From: Diabrotica undecimpunctata
Lineage: Eukaryota; Arthropoda; Insecta; Coleoptera; Chrysomelidae
DNA length: 64,000 bases
Assembly (NCBI RefSeq): GCF_040954645.1
Contig: NC_092805.1
Location: 70,913,186-70,977,185 of the forward strand
Direction of reading: 5' to 3'
In this document: piece by piece, positions 44,192-54,627 of the stretch
Position numbering within the stretch: the stretch's first letter is position 1
Layout: each line of letters opens with the position of its first letter
Notes under the pieces: model-generated
What the model was told of the DNA's origin: nothing
The model's database searches: none
What the model saw: only the letters and a program-made list of their open reading frames with translations
Translations under genes and position numbers: made by a program

Positions 44192-46345
44192 ATGGCAAGT
44201 GAACTCAGTTCAAGTGAAAGTGAACCGTTTCAAGATTCGTCATCGGATTTCATTCCTGATTCCGAATCAAGTGAGGAGAAAGCTGTAAACGAAGTTGCTG
44301 CAAGCAATGTTGCCACTACGTCTGGACTGGTTGAAAATAAAAAATCGAAAAAGAGGAGCAGGGAGCCGAATATGTGGAAGCGAAACCAGAGAAAATTAAG
44401 AAGATCTAAAGGTGAAGAGTACATTAATGTTAAAGGAAACATAGTGGAAAGACGAAGTAGAGGAGGTCCATGCCAGTGCCGGTTCAAATGTTTTGAAGGC
44501 ATAAGCGAAGAAACTCTTGATAAAATTTTCACGTCTTTTTATGAAATAGGTGATAAAGAGCAACAAGATATCTATTTAGGTAAGGATAAAATTATTGGCG
44601 CCTGAAAGCACGTATTAGTTATATATCGTTTCATAGGTTCTTGGGTATGCAGATTTCGGTTCCGAGGTTTATTTGATATTTAAACAAATAAATGACGATT
44701 CCAATAGCCTTCCATACCTGTTGGTACGGACGGCAAATAATGATTTTTACGAAATATTGATTTTCTGTTCTTTTTTTCAGGTGGTTTAATACAGACGAGA
44801 AACGTTGACAGAAGGCGACCGAAAGGAGGTGGTGGAGTTCCAAGAGGCCAAACGTTTTTATATAAAATAAAGAGAGGCATATTTGAGAAAAAAGTGTGTA
44901 AAACGGCATTTATGAACATTCACGCAATAACGAAAAGCAGGGTGGAGAGAATAGCGACTCATATGGCTTCACAGATAGTAGGTCCGAAAGACATGCGAGG
45001 GCGCCATGAAACTAGACCAAATAAAATCCCAGATCAAATTATCAAGTCCATTGAGGATCATATAAATAGCTTTCCAAGAAGAAAAAGCCATTATAGCAGA
45101 AATGATAACCTAAACAGAAGATATCTTTCATCCGAACTGAATTTAAGGCTTATGCACAGATTGTATTTAAAAAAATATGAACCAGAACAGCATAATCTAT
45201 TAGACACACCAGAGTTTAAGCCAAAAGTTTCATACACATATTATCGGCGTGTATTTGTGGAAAATTTTAATTTAACCTTTGGCCACCCTAGAACAGATAC
45301 TTGCAAAACTTGCGACATCCTTGACAATAAAATAAAATGTGCCAAAGATGATGAAACTCAAAACACATTGAAGGTGGAAAAAAAAGTGCACCTGACTAAA
45401 GCTGATACTTTCTATAAAGATTTAACAGAGAAAACTGCTTTGGCTAAGGAAGATCCCAGAGTTGAAGTCATGTCATTTGATTTTGAACAAAACATGCCCC
45501 TGCCACATGTTCCTTCTGGTGACGTGTTCTACAAGCGCCAGTTGTGGTTTTATCCATTTTGTATCCATAAGGGCAGCGTTTCGAAGAGTTACTTTTATGT
45601 TTTCGATGAAATAACGGGTCGGAAATCTCCAAATGAAGTGATAAGTTGCTTACACGATTTTATTAATAACTACATTGATCCTCAGGTAACAACCCTTTAC
45701 GTTTATAGTGACAACTGCGCTGCGCAGAACAAGAACTCCGTTCTTGTTCACTTTTGGCAATCTCTTCTATTGCATGGAAGATTCAAGAGAATAAGACATC
45801 GTTATCCCGAACCTGGGCATAGTTTTTTGCCCTACGACAGATCGTTTGCTCTGGTGGAAAAAGAAAAAAGAAAGAAAGAAAGAGTTTATCTGCCAGAGGA
45901 ATGGAGTCGCATGATAGCAAATACCAGTAAGAAGTTTATTGTGAAAACTGTTAAACAAGATATGATTCTAAACTATAAAGAAGTTCTTGAGCCATTTTTT
46001 AAGAAAAGCAATATTAAAAATAGTTTTGGTGCAAAATTTACCATATCGAAATATAAAGTTATCGAATTTAGTGATACACATAGAGAGACTGTTACGTGCT
46101 CAGAGTCAGCGAATGGTTTTGTGACTGAGGATTTCGTTCTTTTAAAGAAATCTTGTGTACCGATTTTTCCACAAGTACACAATAAGGTTTATAATGCACC
46201 GTTGCCTTTGAAAAGGGATAAGCTATTAAATGTCATGGAATTGGCCAGACAGTATGTTGGCGAGGCTGAAATGTGGTACTACCAACAACTTGTTCCTGTA
46301 GAGCCAGAAGAATGCCAAACTTCCGAAACTGAAGATGAACACTAG
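44192..46345 (+). CDS. DUF7869-like DDE-type transposase, two exons, 650 aa
   Basis: Exon 1 is 44192-44579 and exon 2 is 44781-46345, joined by a clean GT-AG intron; the reading frame is intact for about 650 residues. N terminus: acidic Ser/Glu tract (residues 1-30), then a basic KKSKKRSREPNMWKRNQRKL stretch, likely nuclear/DNA-binding, and CQCRFKCFEGI. The middle has FGHPRTDTCKTCDILDNK (Cys cluster). The core reads VMSFDFEQNMPLPHVPSGD (first Asp), TLYVYSDNCAAQNKNSVLV (second Asp) and YPEPGHSFLPYDRSFALVEK (Asp/Glu cluster). This spacing of carboxylates on predicted beta strands suggests an RNase H-fold DDE/D nuclease. I recall this signature from abundant uncharacterised insect proteins (DUF7869). 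The catalytic role is inferred from the inverted repeats around it. Confidence 0.8.
44580..44780 (+). other. Intron of the transposase gene
   Basis: Donor TTTAG/GTAAGG at 44580 and acceptor CTTTTTTTCAG/GTGG ending at 44780, length 201. Splicing gives a continuous frame (L-G-G-L-I-Q) and removes an in-frame stop. Confidence 0.85.
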
Positions 46346-46471
46346 TAACCTAAGAAGAATATTACCTGTTTTTTATGTTTTCATATTCCACTGATTAGTT
46401 TGTATTTTGATATTAATGTAATAAGGACATTTTATTTAGTTTCTTTACTTTTTGTATCCAAATAACATATA

Positions 46472-46477
46472 AATAAA
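46472..46477 (+). terminator. Polyadenylation signal of the transposase gene
   Basis: AATAAA 127 bases after the stop codon and inside the right inverted repeat, as expected for the transposon's own transcript. Confidence 0.6.
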
Positions 46478-46683
46478 CCTAAAACTATTTTTTTTGTATA
46501 TTTTTGGCAAAGCAGCTCCAATTTTTTTTTATTTTATTAAAAAATGATATTTACAATATTTACAAAAACTACGTAAAAACTTTTTCTTTACATGCTTTCA
46601 CCACAGGAAAAAAAATAATAAAAAATAAACTAATTTTGAATTTTTGGGAGGTTTTTTTCGATTTCCCACAAATTTTAAAATAC

Positions 46684-46714
46684 GGAGCTACCTGGTTATT
46701 GCAGCCACCCCTTC
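46684..46714 (-). repeat. Right terminal inverted repeat
   Basis: Inverse complement of the left repeat with one mismatch; ends GCAGCCACCCCTTC followed by AATT. Confidence 0.9.
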
Positions 46715-47137
46715 AATTCAACATAAACTTTATAAACCGAATAACTAAAATGCTCTGTTTTATTGAATTTGTTGAATTCTATTCTCAAAGTCATTTTTGT
46801 TTATTATTTATGTACAAAATTAAAAAGGGGAAATTATTTAAACTTAACACTTTATCTGTATAAGAAAAGCTATCATTGTAACATTTTAATCGTGCTTTTG
46901 CATAAAAATATTAGTTTTGCACAAGAGTAAATACGTTCCATATAGTAGAGTAAATCGACTGACAAAAATTTATTATTTACTTATTTGTCAATAAATTTGT
47001 TCTGTCTTAAATTAACTATGCTGTGGCTTTTTAAATGTAATTTTTTAGATATTGGTCAGTAAGAATTTCTCACTGTGATTTGTTTTAAATAATTCCCTTG
47101 ACTTTAGTAGACTGATTTATTTTCTTTTTTTTAATAG

Positions 47138-47809
47138 GTCAGCACTTCGAAGGGCAAAAGTGTAGAATGTAGTCTGCGGAAAGGAAGGGTGTGGAACAAG
47201 AGAGACCGCTGCCTATACTGCAGTTTGGACGTAACAAATTTTTCGAGGCATATTTTTAGAAAACATCCTAAAGAGGAGAGTGTTTTAAAAATAACCATGT
47301 TACCCAAAAGAGATATTGCTAGAAAGCATATGTTAGATCTCCTAAGAGAGCAAGGGAATTTTTCATATTTGCATGCAGCCGATACCATTAGACCTGTCCA
47401 GAGACCTTCGTCTTTTTCAAATTCTAATACTGTATCAGCAGATTACTTACCCTGTATATACTGCAAAGGTTTATATAAACAAAAATCCCTGAAGCGACAT
47501 GCAAAAAAATGTTATTATAATAAGGAAAACAAAGCAGGAATTAAATATGCAAGTGAAGGCCAGACCATGCTTTCATTCACAGAATCTCGAAAGAGATTTT
47601 TGGATAAATTAAGATTGAAATCTGAAATTTTTAATTCGATGCAAGCTGATCGAATTTCATTAAATGGAAAGGGAGATGTAATAATATGCCAATATGCGGA
47701 AGATTACTTAAGAAAGCATAAAAGGACCCATATAAGAAGTGCTGTTTCAAATAAAATTCGTGAATTAGGCAGATTGTTAATTCCTCTACAAGATTTTGTA
47801 TGGCATTAA
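47138..47809 (+). pseudogene. Crypton-type gene: zinc-finger exon part
   Basis: From the acceptor TTTTTTTAATAG/GTC at 47137 the frame is open. It contains a C2H2-like finger (CLYCSLDVTNFSRHIFRKH, about 47207-47265) and a second CxxC...H...C finger (CIYCKGLYKQKSLKRHAKKC, about 47452-47511). Then come TMLSFTESRKRFLDKL and RKHKRTHIRSAVSNKIRELG and LLIPLQDF. The frame is lost at 47796-47809 and the protein continues in the +1 frame. The fingers probably bind DNA or element ends. Confidence 0.8.
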
Positions 47810-49097
47810 TACTATGATAGAAGCACTTAAAGCTGAACATTTCGATAAAGTTGTTGCAGCGACTCGAATAATTTCGGGTTATGATGAAGTTACACATTCC
47901 TTTCAAGCGCCTTCTTTAGCACTGCATATGAGAACCACATTGATGGCGGTAGCTGCAGTTGCCAAATCCCTACTCTTTAAAAAGGACCCTATTTTACCAG
48001 TTCAAAATTATGAAGAAAGTTTAAAAGATGTTAAAAGATTTAATGAACTGGTGGACAAAAACTGGAAATTTTCTATGGGATCGCTTGCTCTCAAAGATCT
48101 CAACGAAAAGCAGTATCTCAAACCACAAACATTACCAGTAACTCAAGATATTATAATGTTTAAGGATTATGTGCAGCAAGTGGCTGAAACCTCTTTGACA
48201 AATTTAAATATAAATTGCAATGATGAAAAATCATTTAAAAAATTAACAGAAGCTGCTCTTGCTCTTTTAATTATTGTATTGAATAGGAAAAGAGTAGGTG
48301 ATGTGCAGTACATCAAAATTGAATCCTATGTTAACAACTCCACTAACAGTAATCAGGAAGAGTGTCTAAATATACTTAGTGAAAGCGAAATTGCTCTTTC
48401 AAAACATTTTAAAAGAATTATTACTATTGGTAAAGGCAGCAAAGCAGTACCAGTACTTTTTTCAAAAAATATTCAAAGATATGTGGATAGTTTGCTTTCT
48501 GTTAGAAACTCTACAGACATCGTGCCAGATAATCCATTTCTGTTTGGTCTTTCGGGAAGTTCCTCAAAATGGGCAGATGGCTCAAAAGCTTTAAGAAAAT
48601 TTTCTGAGAATTGTGGTGCTAAAAATCCTAAAACTCTGACATCGTCAAGATTAAAATCAAAACAAATTGCCACAGTGTTGCAGATCTTAAACTTAAATGA
48701 AACTGAAATGGAGCAAGTGGCCAGATTCATGGGCCACACAAAAAAAAACGCACGAGGAATTTTACCGGTGAGTGTTGTAGTTAAAATAAAAAAGCTAGGG
48801 TACTTATATTGTATATTTCTTTTAAGATTACCTCAGGATATTTTCCAGACGGCAAAAATAGCAAAATTGCTTTTGATGATGGAGAAGGGCGTTAGTGCTG
48901 AAAACAAAGGCAAAACATTAAATGAAATTGATTCGCAACTAGAAATGTGGAACAATCAAGACACACGACCAGAAGAACCTGATGATATATCTAATATGTA
49001 TGCATCGGAACCAAATTGTAGTAAAGAAATGGATTCCGATGTGTTGAATAGAGAAGACCACGAACTCGAATCAGATTGGTCGAAAGATAGTGAATAG
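47796..49097 (+). pseudogene. Crypton-type gene: tyrosine recombinase domain
   Basis: After the shift, the frame reads INTMIEALKAEHFDKVVAAT, then ALALLIIVLNRKRVGDVQYI (first catalytic Arg box) and a recombinase barrel. SSRLKSKQIATVLQILNLNE and EMEQVARFMGHTKK supply the second Arg/His region. Removing one A from the run at 48740-48748 and the 59-base intron (48768-48826, GTGAGT...TTTTAAG) yields the tyrosine-bearing HEEFYRLPQD motif expected here. As it stands the genomic frame reads straight through the intron, because 59 plus 1 is a multiple of three. An acidic linker follows to the TAG at 49095. Confidence 0.8.
48768..48826 (+). other. 59-bp intron inside the recombinase domain
   Basis: Donor CCG/GTGAGT and acceptor TTTCTTTTAAG/ATT. 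Splicing joins the Tyr-Arg codons to LPQD, the conserved continuation in this family, which strongly supports the intron. Confidence 0.75.
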
Positions 49098-49659
49098 TGG
49101 ATAGTGGATCCAAACTACAATGAAGAAAACTATGTCAACGCAAATAGAGATACTAAAGAGGGTAGGTAATATTTTATTATTTGTATTACATATTACATAT
49201 GTTACTATAAGATTATGTTCTAATTTTGCTATGGTATTTAATTTTAATGTTAACAAAAAGAATCGTACATAACATATTGTCCCCTTAATACCTATTACAA
49301 TTAGATAACTCGAATTTTTGCAATTTTGAGTGGTCGACTTTTCACACTTTTTTGTTACTATACCAAAATAACTTCTAAGGCGTTTATAAAATATACTCCT
49401 ATATACTAGAAGTTATTTTGTTGCAGCTAACTGTATGAGACAGCTAAAATTCGAGTTACCTATTTGTATTACTTATCAAGCGGCGATATGAGTTGATTAG
49501 CTTACATTTAAAGTTACATAAACCGAAAATCACTTAAATTACTAAAACATGTAAATTGAATTCATAAACTTAAACATTTTTAAGAACTTAAACTAAAACA
49601 ATCCATTTACTAAATTGAAAATAAAGATAATATGTATTTTAATTTTTTAATTATTTTAG

Positions 49660-49850
49660 GTTTGAACTCTGAAATAATAAAAAATGTTTGCGGCAACAAG
49701 AAAAAAGAGAAAATGCATTACCGGGGGACATGGACTGCAAAACAGAAGTCTGTTATGTCTGCATTTTTTAAGAGCCATCTTAAAAGTAAAGTGACTCCAA
49801 AAAACAAGAGTGCTTAAAACTTAAAAATGGGAGACCTGATTTATTCAGGT
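49660..49850 (+). pseudogene. Last coding exon of the Crypton-type gene
   Basis: Acceptor TTATTTTAG at 49651-49659. The spliced phase matches the preceding exon (donor GTAGGT at 49162). It encodes a Lys-rich stretch ending in RGTWTAKQKSVMSAFFKSHL and KSKVTPKN, then a stop at 49815-49817. A one-base difference in the A run near 49798-49803 would continue the frame into the KKxEC-type ending usual in this family, so the stop is probably another homopolymer lesion. Confidence 0.65.
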
Positions 49851-49859
49851 CTCCCTATA

Positions 49860-49864
<5 letters not shown>

Positions 49865-49944
<80 letters not shown>
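49865..49944. repeat. (TA)n microsatellite, insertion site of element B
   Basis: A pure TA run of about 80 bases ending exactly at the 5' LTR of element B; a residual (TA) run of 20 bases lies beyond its 3' LTR. Confidence 0.95.
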
Positions 49945-49947
<3 letters not shown>

Positions 49948-51418
49948 GACGATTGGGGTTTATAGAAAATAATTTATAAGTTATATACTACATAATATTA
50001 GATATAAAAAAGTATTTGATTATTTTAAGAAGTTATATACTAGAGAATTTAATAAAAATATATTTATGTGAGGGCATTTTTAATAAATTAGCATATAATA
50101 ATTGTAAAAAGTTGTATTTTAATGTTGTAAATATATTTAAGTGAGCCATGTGCATAGGCAACCAACTATACAGTGAGTGATAGACAGATATACTTACTCT
50201 CCAAGTGACATTTTAGGAAATAATTGGGAATATACAGTGGGGTTATAATAATATATTGTTTGAAATGTGTATTTTATTAAATTAGAGTGTTAGTTACTAA
50301 TTTGAATGTTTATTCTGATCTGAAAAGCCTAAATGTCAACAAAATTATCAATGGAACATTAACGAATTCTCCAGAGTGCAGAGTGTGACCATTGTTTACG
50401 GTCGAACATTCTGGAATAATGATTATGTCGGTGGATGGAACAGATATTTTTTTCGAGAACATCCATATCGAAGAAATAGAACGAAATGGAACATGATCTC
50501 TTACCAGATGATTCTAGAATATCCAAAAAGATATAAATACCCGTGATTTGGATTCAAGATGGCAGTTTTTAGTCAGAAGTCAGGCCAGTTCATTATGAAA
50601 GTTAGTAGACACATTTAGTTAGTGAAGTAAATTGTTCAGAATTTTCAAGAAGTCAGTCAGAAAAGTTTAGTAAGAAATATGAAAGTTAGTTGGAGTCAGT
50701 GAATCAAGTACAAATAGCCCAATTGTTTAATATAGTGAGTTAAATGAAGATTAAAAATTATGCATATAATTTAATGCACATTTATAATTATACACAAATA
50801 ATTATTGAAGATTAAAAAAAAAGTATATTGGAAGAAATTAAATTATATTATGGTTGGAGATTAGTATAAATCAACTTATAATAATTGGATATTGGTATAT
50901 TGAAAAGAAGAATAAATATAAATGCTGTTTGCTGGTTTGCTTGGTGGTGTATAAATGCTGGTGAAGAAAAATATATCTTAAATTGGTAGAAGCTGATAAT
51001 TGGAAAAAGAAATTTCACAAAAACAAGGATAACCGAAGTACGAAGACATTCAGTGGTGATTAGAATATATATAGTGGAAAACAGTTCATTTAGGCATTCA
51101 GTGAAAGAAAGGTACAAAATTTTGTTAATATAATTTAGTTAGTGTCATAACAATTTCAATTTTGAAGATAGTTTGTTTAAATTTTACATTGTCTATAGAA
51201 TTTAATTAGTTTTATAAGAATATCAATTTAAAGATAGTTTATTTTAAATTTACATTGACTAGGTTATATACATATGTGTGTTTCATAATAGTTATAATAA
51301 AGATAATTTAAAAAAGTACTTACAAACTAATTCTTTGAGAACCGCGATAAAAACCCTATATATTATATTATTAAAAATACTCATTGCTCATCATTCAAAC
51401 AAACAATACATCATAACA
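49945..51418 (+). repeat. 5' LTR of element B
   Basis: 1,474 bp, TG...CA. Contains the promoter and polyadenylation region of the element; individual signals were not assigned. Confidence 0.9.
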
Positions 51419-51421
51419 ATT

Positions 51422-51437
51422 TGGCACCCAACGCGGT
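51422..51437 (+). promoter_or_regulatory. Primer-binding site of element B
   Basis: TGGCACCCAACGCGGT three bases after the LTR. Similar to Lys-tRNA-type primer sites (TGGCGCCCAACGTG), so a Lys tRNA primer is likely. Confidence 0.6.
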
Positions 51438-51534
51438 GGCTCTCTATTTAAAAGAATTAGTTTGGGAAGATAAGTGCTCTCATTAAAATTATAGATTTTA
51501 TTTTTAATTATATTTGAACAAGTAAAGTCTCAAA

Positions 51535-53266
51535 ATGTCTCAAGGAAAGAAAGGTATAAGAAGCAAAAAGAATGAAGAAGATGTGGAAGTAGAAACACAA
51601 CCTATACAAGAGGAGAGTTTAGTTCAAGTTCCACAAGATACTGCAGAAATGAATCCAGAAAGAGAAGAAAATGTCAATATGGCAGCTTTGATGTCATTAA
51701 TGATGCAGATGAACAAGACGATGGAAGAGAATTCAAAAGAAATCAAAGAAGACATGAAAAAAATGGAACAGAAAATGGAAGAGAATTCAAAAGAAATCAA
51801 AGAAGACAAAAAAATTGGAAGAGAATTCAAAAGAAGTCAAAGAAGACATGAAAAAAATGGAACAGAAAATGGAAGAGAATTCAAAAGAAATCAAAGAAGA
51901 CATAAAAAAATTGGAAGAGAATTCAAAAGAAGTCAAAGAAGACATGAAAAAAATGGAACAGACATTGGAAGAGAATTATAGAAAATTAGAAAAGAAAATA
52001 GAAGATAATAATAATAAAATTGTAAAACAAATGGATAAAAAACTTGAAGCTGCAGAGAAAAAAGTAGCAAATGAAATAAAAAGTATACGGAATGACTACA
52101 AGAAAAGGATAGACAATGAGAGGACAGAAGTAAAGAGGATTATTCAAGATAATAAGATAGATATAGAACAGAAAATAGAGTTGCAAAAATGTAACTTAGA
52201 AGTAAAAATTAAGGAAGACAGGAGAAACACAGAAGAAAAATTAGACGATATACAACAAAATATCCAAATAAATTGTAATCAAATAAGAAATGTGAAACAG
52301 AGAATAGATGATATTTCACAAATGAGAGACATAGGGAGACCTTACTTAAATTTAACAAATGAGACTGGGATTAAATTCTCTGGTAATATAAAAAATTTGC
52401 ATCCTAGAGTATACATAAATAGTTTAAAACATAAATTAAGATTTGTGAATAATATTAATGATATTAAAGATTATATTAGAATGACATTAAATGACAATGC
52501 AGCAACTTGGTTTGCTAGTATTGAGAATGATTTAGATAATTTTCAAACATTTGAAAATAAATTTTTAAATTATTATTGGGGTGAATTAGAGCAAGCCAAG
52601 TTTAGAGAAATTCTATATTTTGGAAAGTATAATCACAATTTAAAATCAAATATGGTAGATTATGCATTGAAACTGATAACAGTTGCAAAATATTTAGAAC
52701 CACCACTTAGAGAGAAAGAAACAGTCTTAAATGTATCTAGACATTTTAATGCTGATGTTGTCCAAACAGTAACTGTACAAAATATTCAAACAATAGATAG
52801 TTTTATTAATTTTATTCAAAGAATACAAAGAGGCAATATGACAAGTAATAATAACAACAGAAAAAACAATAATAACTTTCAATATAATAAAAATGATAAT
52901 CAACAATATAGACAATCATATAACAATAACACTAGGTATGGTAATAATTTACAAAATTTTAATAATAATAACAGTAATCAAAATAGACAGAATTTTAATA
53001 ACAATACTAGTTATAATAGACAACATTTTAATAACAGTACTAATAATAATAGACAAGATTTTAACAATAGAAGAAATACAGAACGACCTAACTATAACAG
53101 ACAGGTAAATTGTGTTCGAAGGAATAGAAGCTGCGAAGACAGGGAACGAAGTAGTACAAGGCAGGAAAATGTGAGTAGAAGTCATAGTAGGGAAAGACAT
53201 AGGACATCAGATCCAAGTGGTCAGATACAATCTGACAATTCTAATAATCAAAATTTTGTGCAGTAA
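51535..53266 (+). pseudogene. Element B gag with coiled coil, one frameshift
   Basis: Begins MSQGKKGIRSKKNEEDVEVE. Residues from about 60 onward are a tandem charged repeat (EENSKEIKEDMKKMEQKM-type units, about 51724-51970) that should form a long coiled coil. In one unit two bases are missing (about 51807-51815), shifting the frame; the correct frame resumes at 51815 and runs 483 codons. It covers the capsid (IKFSGNIKNLHPRVYINSLK, WFASIENDLDNFQTFENKFL), a Gly-poor Asn-rich tail, and a basic C terminus. No zinc knuckle is present. The capsid resembles that of element D. Confidence 0.85.
53251..53257 (+). promoter_or_regulatory. Candidate -1 ribosomal frameshift site at the gag/pol overlap
   Basis: The heptamer A AAT TTT (XXXYYYZ type in the gag frame) lies three codons before the gag stop (TAA, 53264-53266). 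Pol is open in the -1 frame across it. Fits a gag-pol fusion signal; no downstream structure was tested. Confidence 0.45.
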
Positions 53267-54627
53267 ACTTTCTGACTTACAAGTTAGGCCATTGCTATTA
53301 TGAAAAACCTTCTGAATTTATTTCTTTAGATGAAGAGAAAATTATTGAATCTATTAATTTAATTTATATAAATGCTTTGGCCAAAAATAAAATGATTAAG
53401 ATTATGATAGATACTGGTTCAGAAAGTACTTTAGTCTCGGAGAATTTTATTTTTAATACATTAAAATTATCAGATATAATAAAGATTCCAAAAATTAAAA
53501 TTGTTGGTGCAAATAATAAGAAGTTGGGTGAAATTGATAAACTAGCCAATTTTAAAATTAATATTCTTAATAAAGAAATTAATATGCAAGGATTTATTGT
53601 CAAGGATTTATGTGTTGATATATTAATGGGAAATGATGAATTGGAAAAGAAGAAAGTAAAGATATATTTTGAAGAAAAAATGGTAACTTTGGAAGGGCAA
53701 ATAATTAAATTTATGCAGAAAGATGAGGTGGAAGAAGGAATAAGAGTTGATAGGATATTATTAAAAGAAAATAATGATGTTTATGAAGAAGAAATGTATT
53801 TTGATGATAGGGAAATGTCCCAAAAGAATGTAAAGAATAATTATTGTAGTGAATATTTAAGGAATGGAAATTTTAAGCAGATGGATGCCTACGAGGCGAA
53901 GTGCGTAAAATTGGAAGCAAGGAATAATGAGTACATAATGAAGAATAATTTTATTTGTAAAGAAGAAGATATAATGAAAGTTTTAAATTGCCCTGAAGAA
54001 TATAAATCAATAGTCATTTCCATATTGCAGCAACACAAGGGACTTGTCAATAAAGAAAATAGAATTGCACAAAATTATATCCATAGTATAAAAGTTAAAG
54101 AAGAAAAAGATTTTAAAACAAAATCATACCCAATACCATATAAATACAGAGAAGAAGTAAACAGAACGATTAATAATATGTTAGAAGATGGAATACTAGG
54201 AAGAAATACAGGAATGTCATTTTTCACTAAAATCGATTTACAGCATAGCTTTTGGTTAATACCTCTAGAAAGAAAAAGTAGACAATATACAGGATTTCAG
54301 ATAGATGGAGTAATATATCAATTCAAAGTAGTACCATTTGGACTTCAATCATCTTGCAGTGCTCTATGTAGATGTCTTCATGATATTTTGGATCAATATG
54401 AACATTTTGTAATTCACTACATTGATGATATATTAATTTTTTCTAAAACTGCTGAAGATCATGAGAAACACCTAAAAATTATAATAAATAGATTAGACAA
54501 AGTTGGACTAAAAATAAATCAAGAAAAATGTACAATTTTTCAAAAAGTAGTGATATATCTAGGTTATAAACTTAACACTAACAGCTTACTGATATATCCA
54601 TTTTATTCAATAGACTTGATTTGTTAA
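53260..54627 (+). pseudogene. Element B protease and truncated reverse transcriptase
   Basis: The frame is open from the gag overlap. Protease: KIMIDTGSESTLVSENFIF near 53400. RT: SYPIPYKYREEVNRTINNML near 54130, then a jump from LEDGILGRN to SFFTKIDLQHSFWLIPLE, missing the NPIVxVxKKxGxxRxCxDxRxLN fingers segment. KVVPFGLQSSCSALCR follows, then the catalytic HYIDDILIFSKTAEDHEKH near 54415. After YLGYKLNTNS the homology stops and the frame ends; thumb, RNase H and integrase are absent. The 450 bases from here to the 3' LTR are non-coding. Confidence 0.9.

Larger units (their letters stand above)
43647..46714 (+). mobile_element. Complete DNA transposon with DUF7869-like transposase, nested in the Crypton gene's intron
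   Basis: 3,068 bp bounded by 31-bp inverted repeats with a single mismatch and flanked by AATT on both sides (43643-43646 and 46715-46718). The interior holds one spliced gene on the plus strand, intact from ATG to stop, plus a polyadenylation signal. Subterminal copies of the terminal motif occur near both ends. Everything needed for an autonomous cut-and-paste element is present and undamaged, in contrast to all neighbouring elements, so the insertion looks recent. I cannot place it in a named transposon superfamily from memory. AATT is palindromic, so the exact duplication length (3-4 bp or more) is uncertain. Confidence 0.85.
43546..49850 (+). pseudogene. Crypton-type tyrosine recombinase gene, multi-exon, interrupted
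   Basis: A gene of at least four exons: 43546-43603, 47138-48767, 48827-49161 and 49660 to about 49850. The third junction (49161/49660) agrees in phase. The product has two N-terminal zinc fingers, then a phage-integrase-fold recombinase domain, an acidic linker and a basic C-terminal region (GTWTAKQKSVMSAFFKSHL). Cryptons move with a tyrosine recombinase and lack inverted repeats; related genes are also domesticated in animals. Lesions: a +1 shift at about 47796-47809, one extra A in the A run at 48740-48748, an in-frame TAG at 49095-49097, and an apparent missing A near 49800. Exon 1 and exon 2 phases also disagree with the best splice sites. Either a pseudogene or, in part, homopolymer sequencing errors. 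Confidence 0.75.

Noticed and set aside
46504..46863. Plus-strand gene crossing the right end of the DNA transposon
   Set aside because: It spans the inverted repeat and flank and is Phe/Lys-rich from poly-T/A; no family match.
50848..51117. Minus-strand open frame within the element B LTR (repeated at 55978-56247)
   Set aside because: Same reason: LTR sequence duplicated by the element, AT-rich low-complexity translation.
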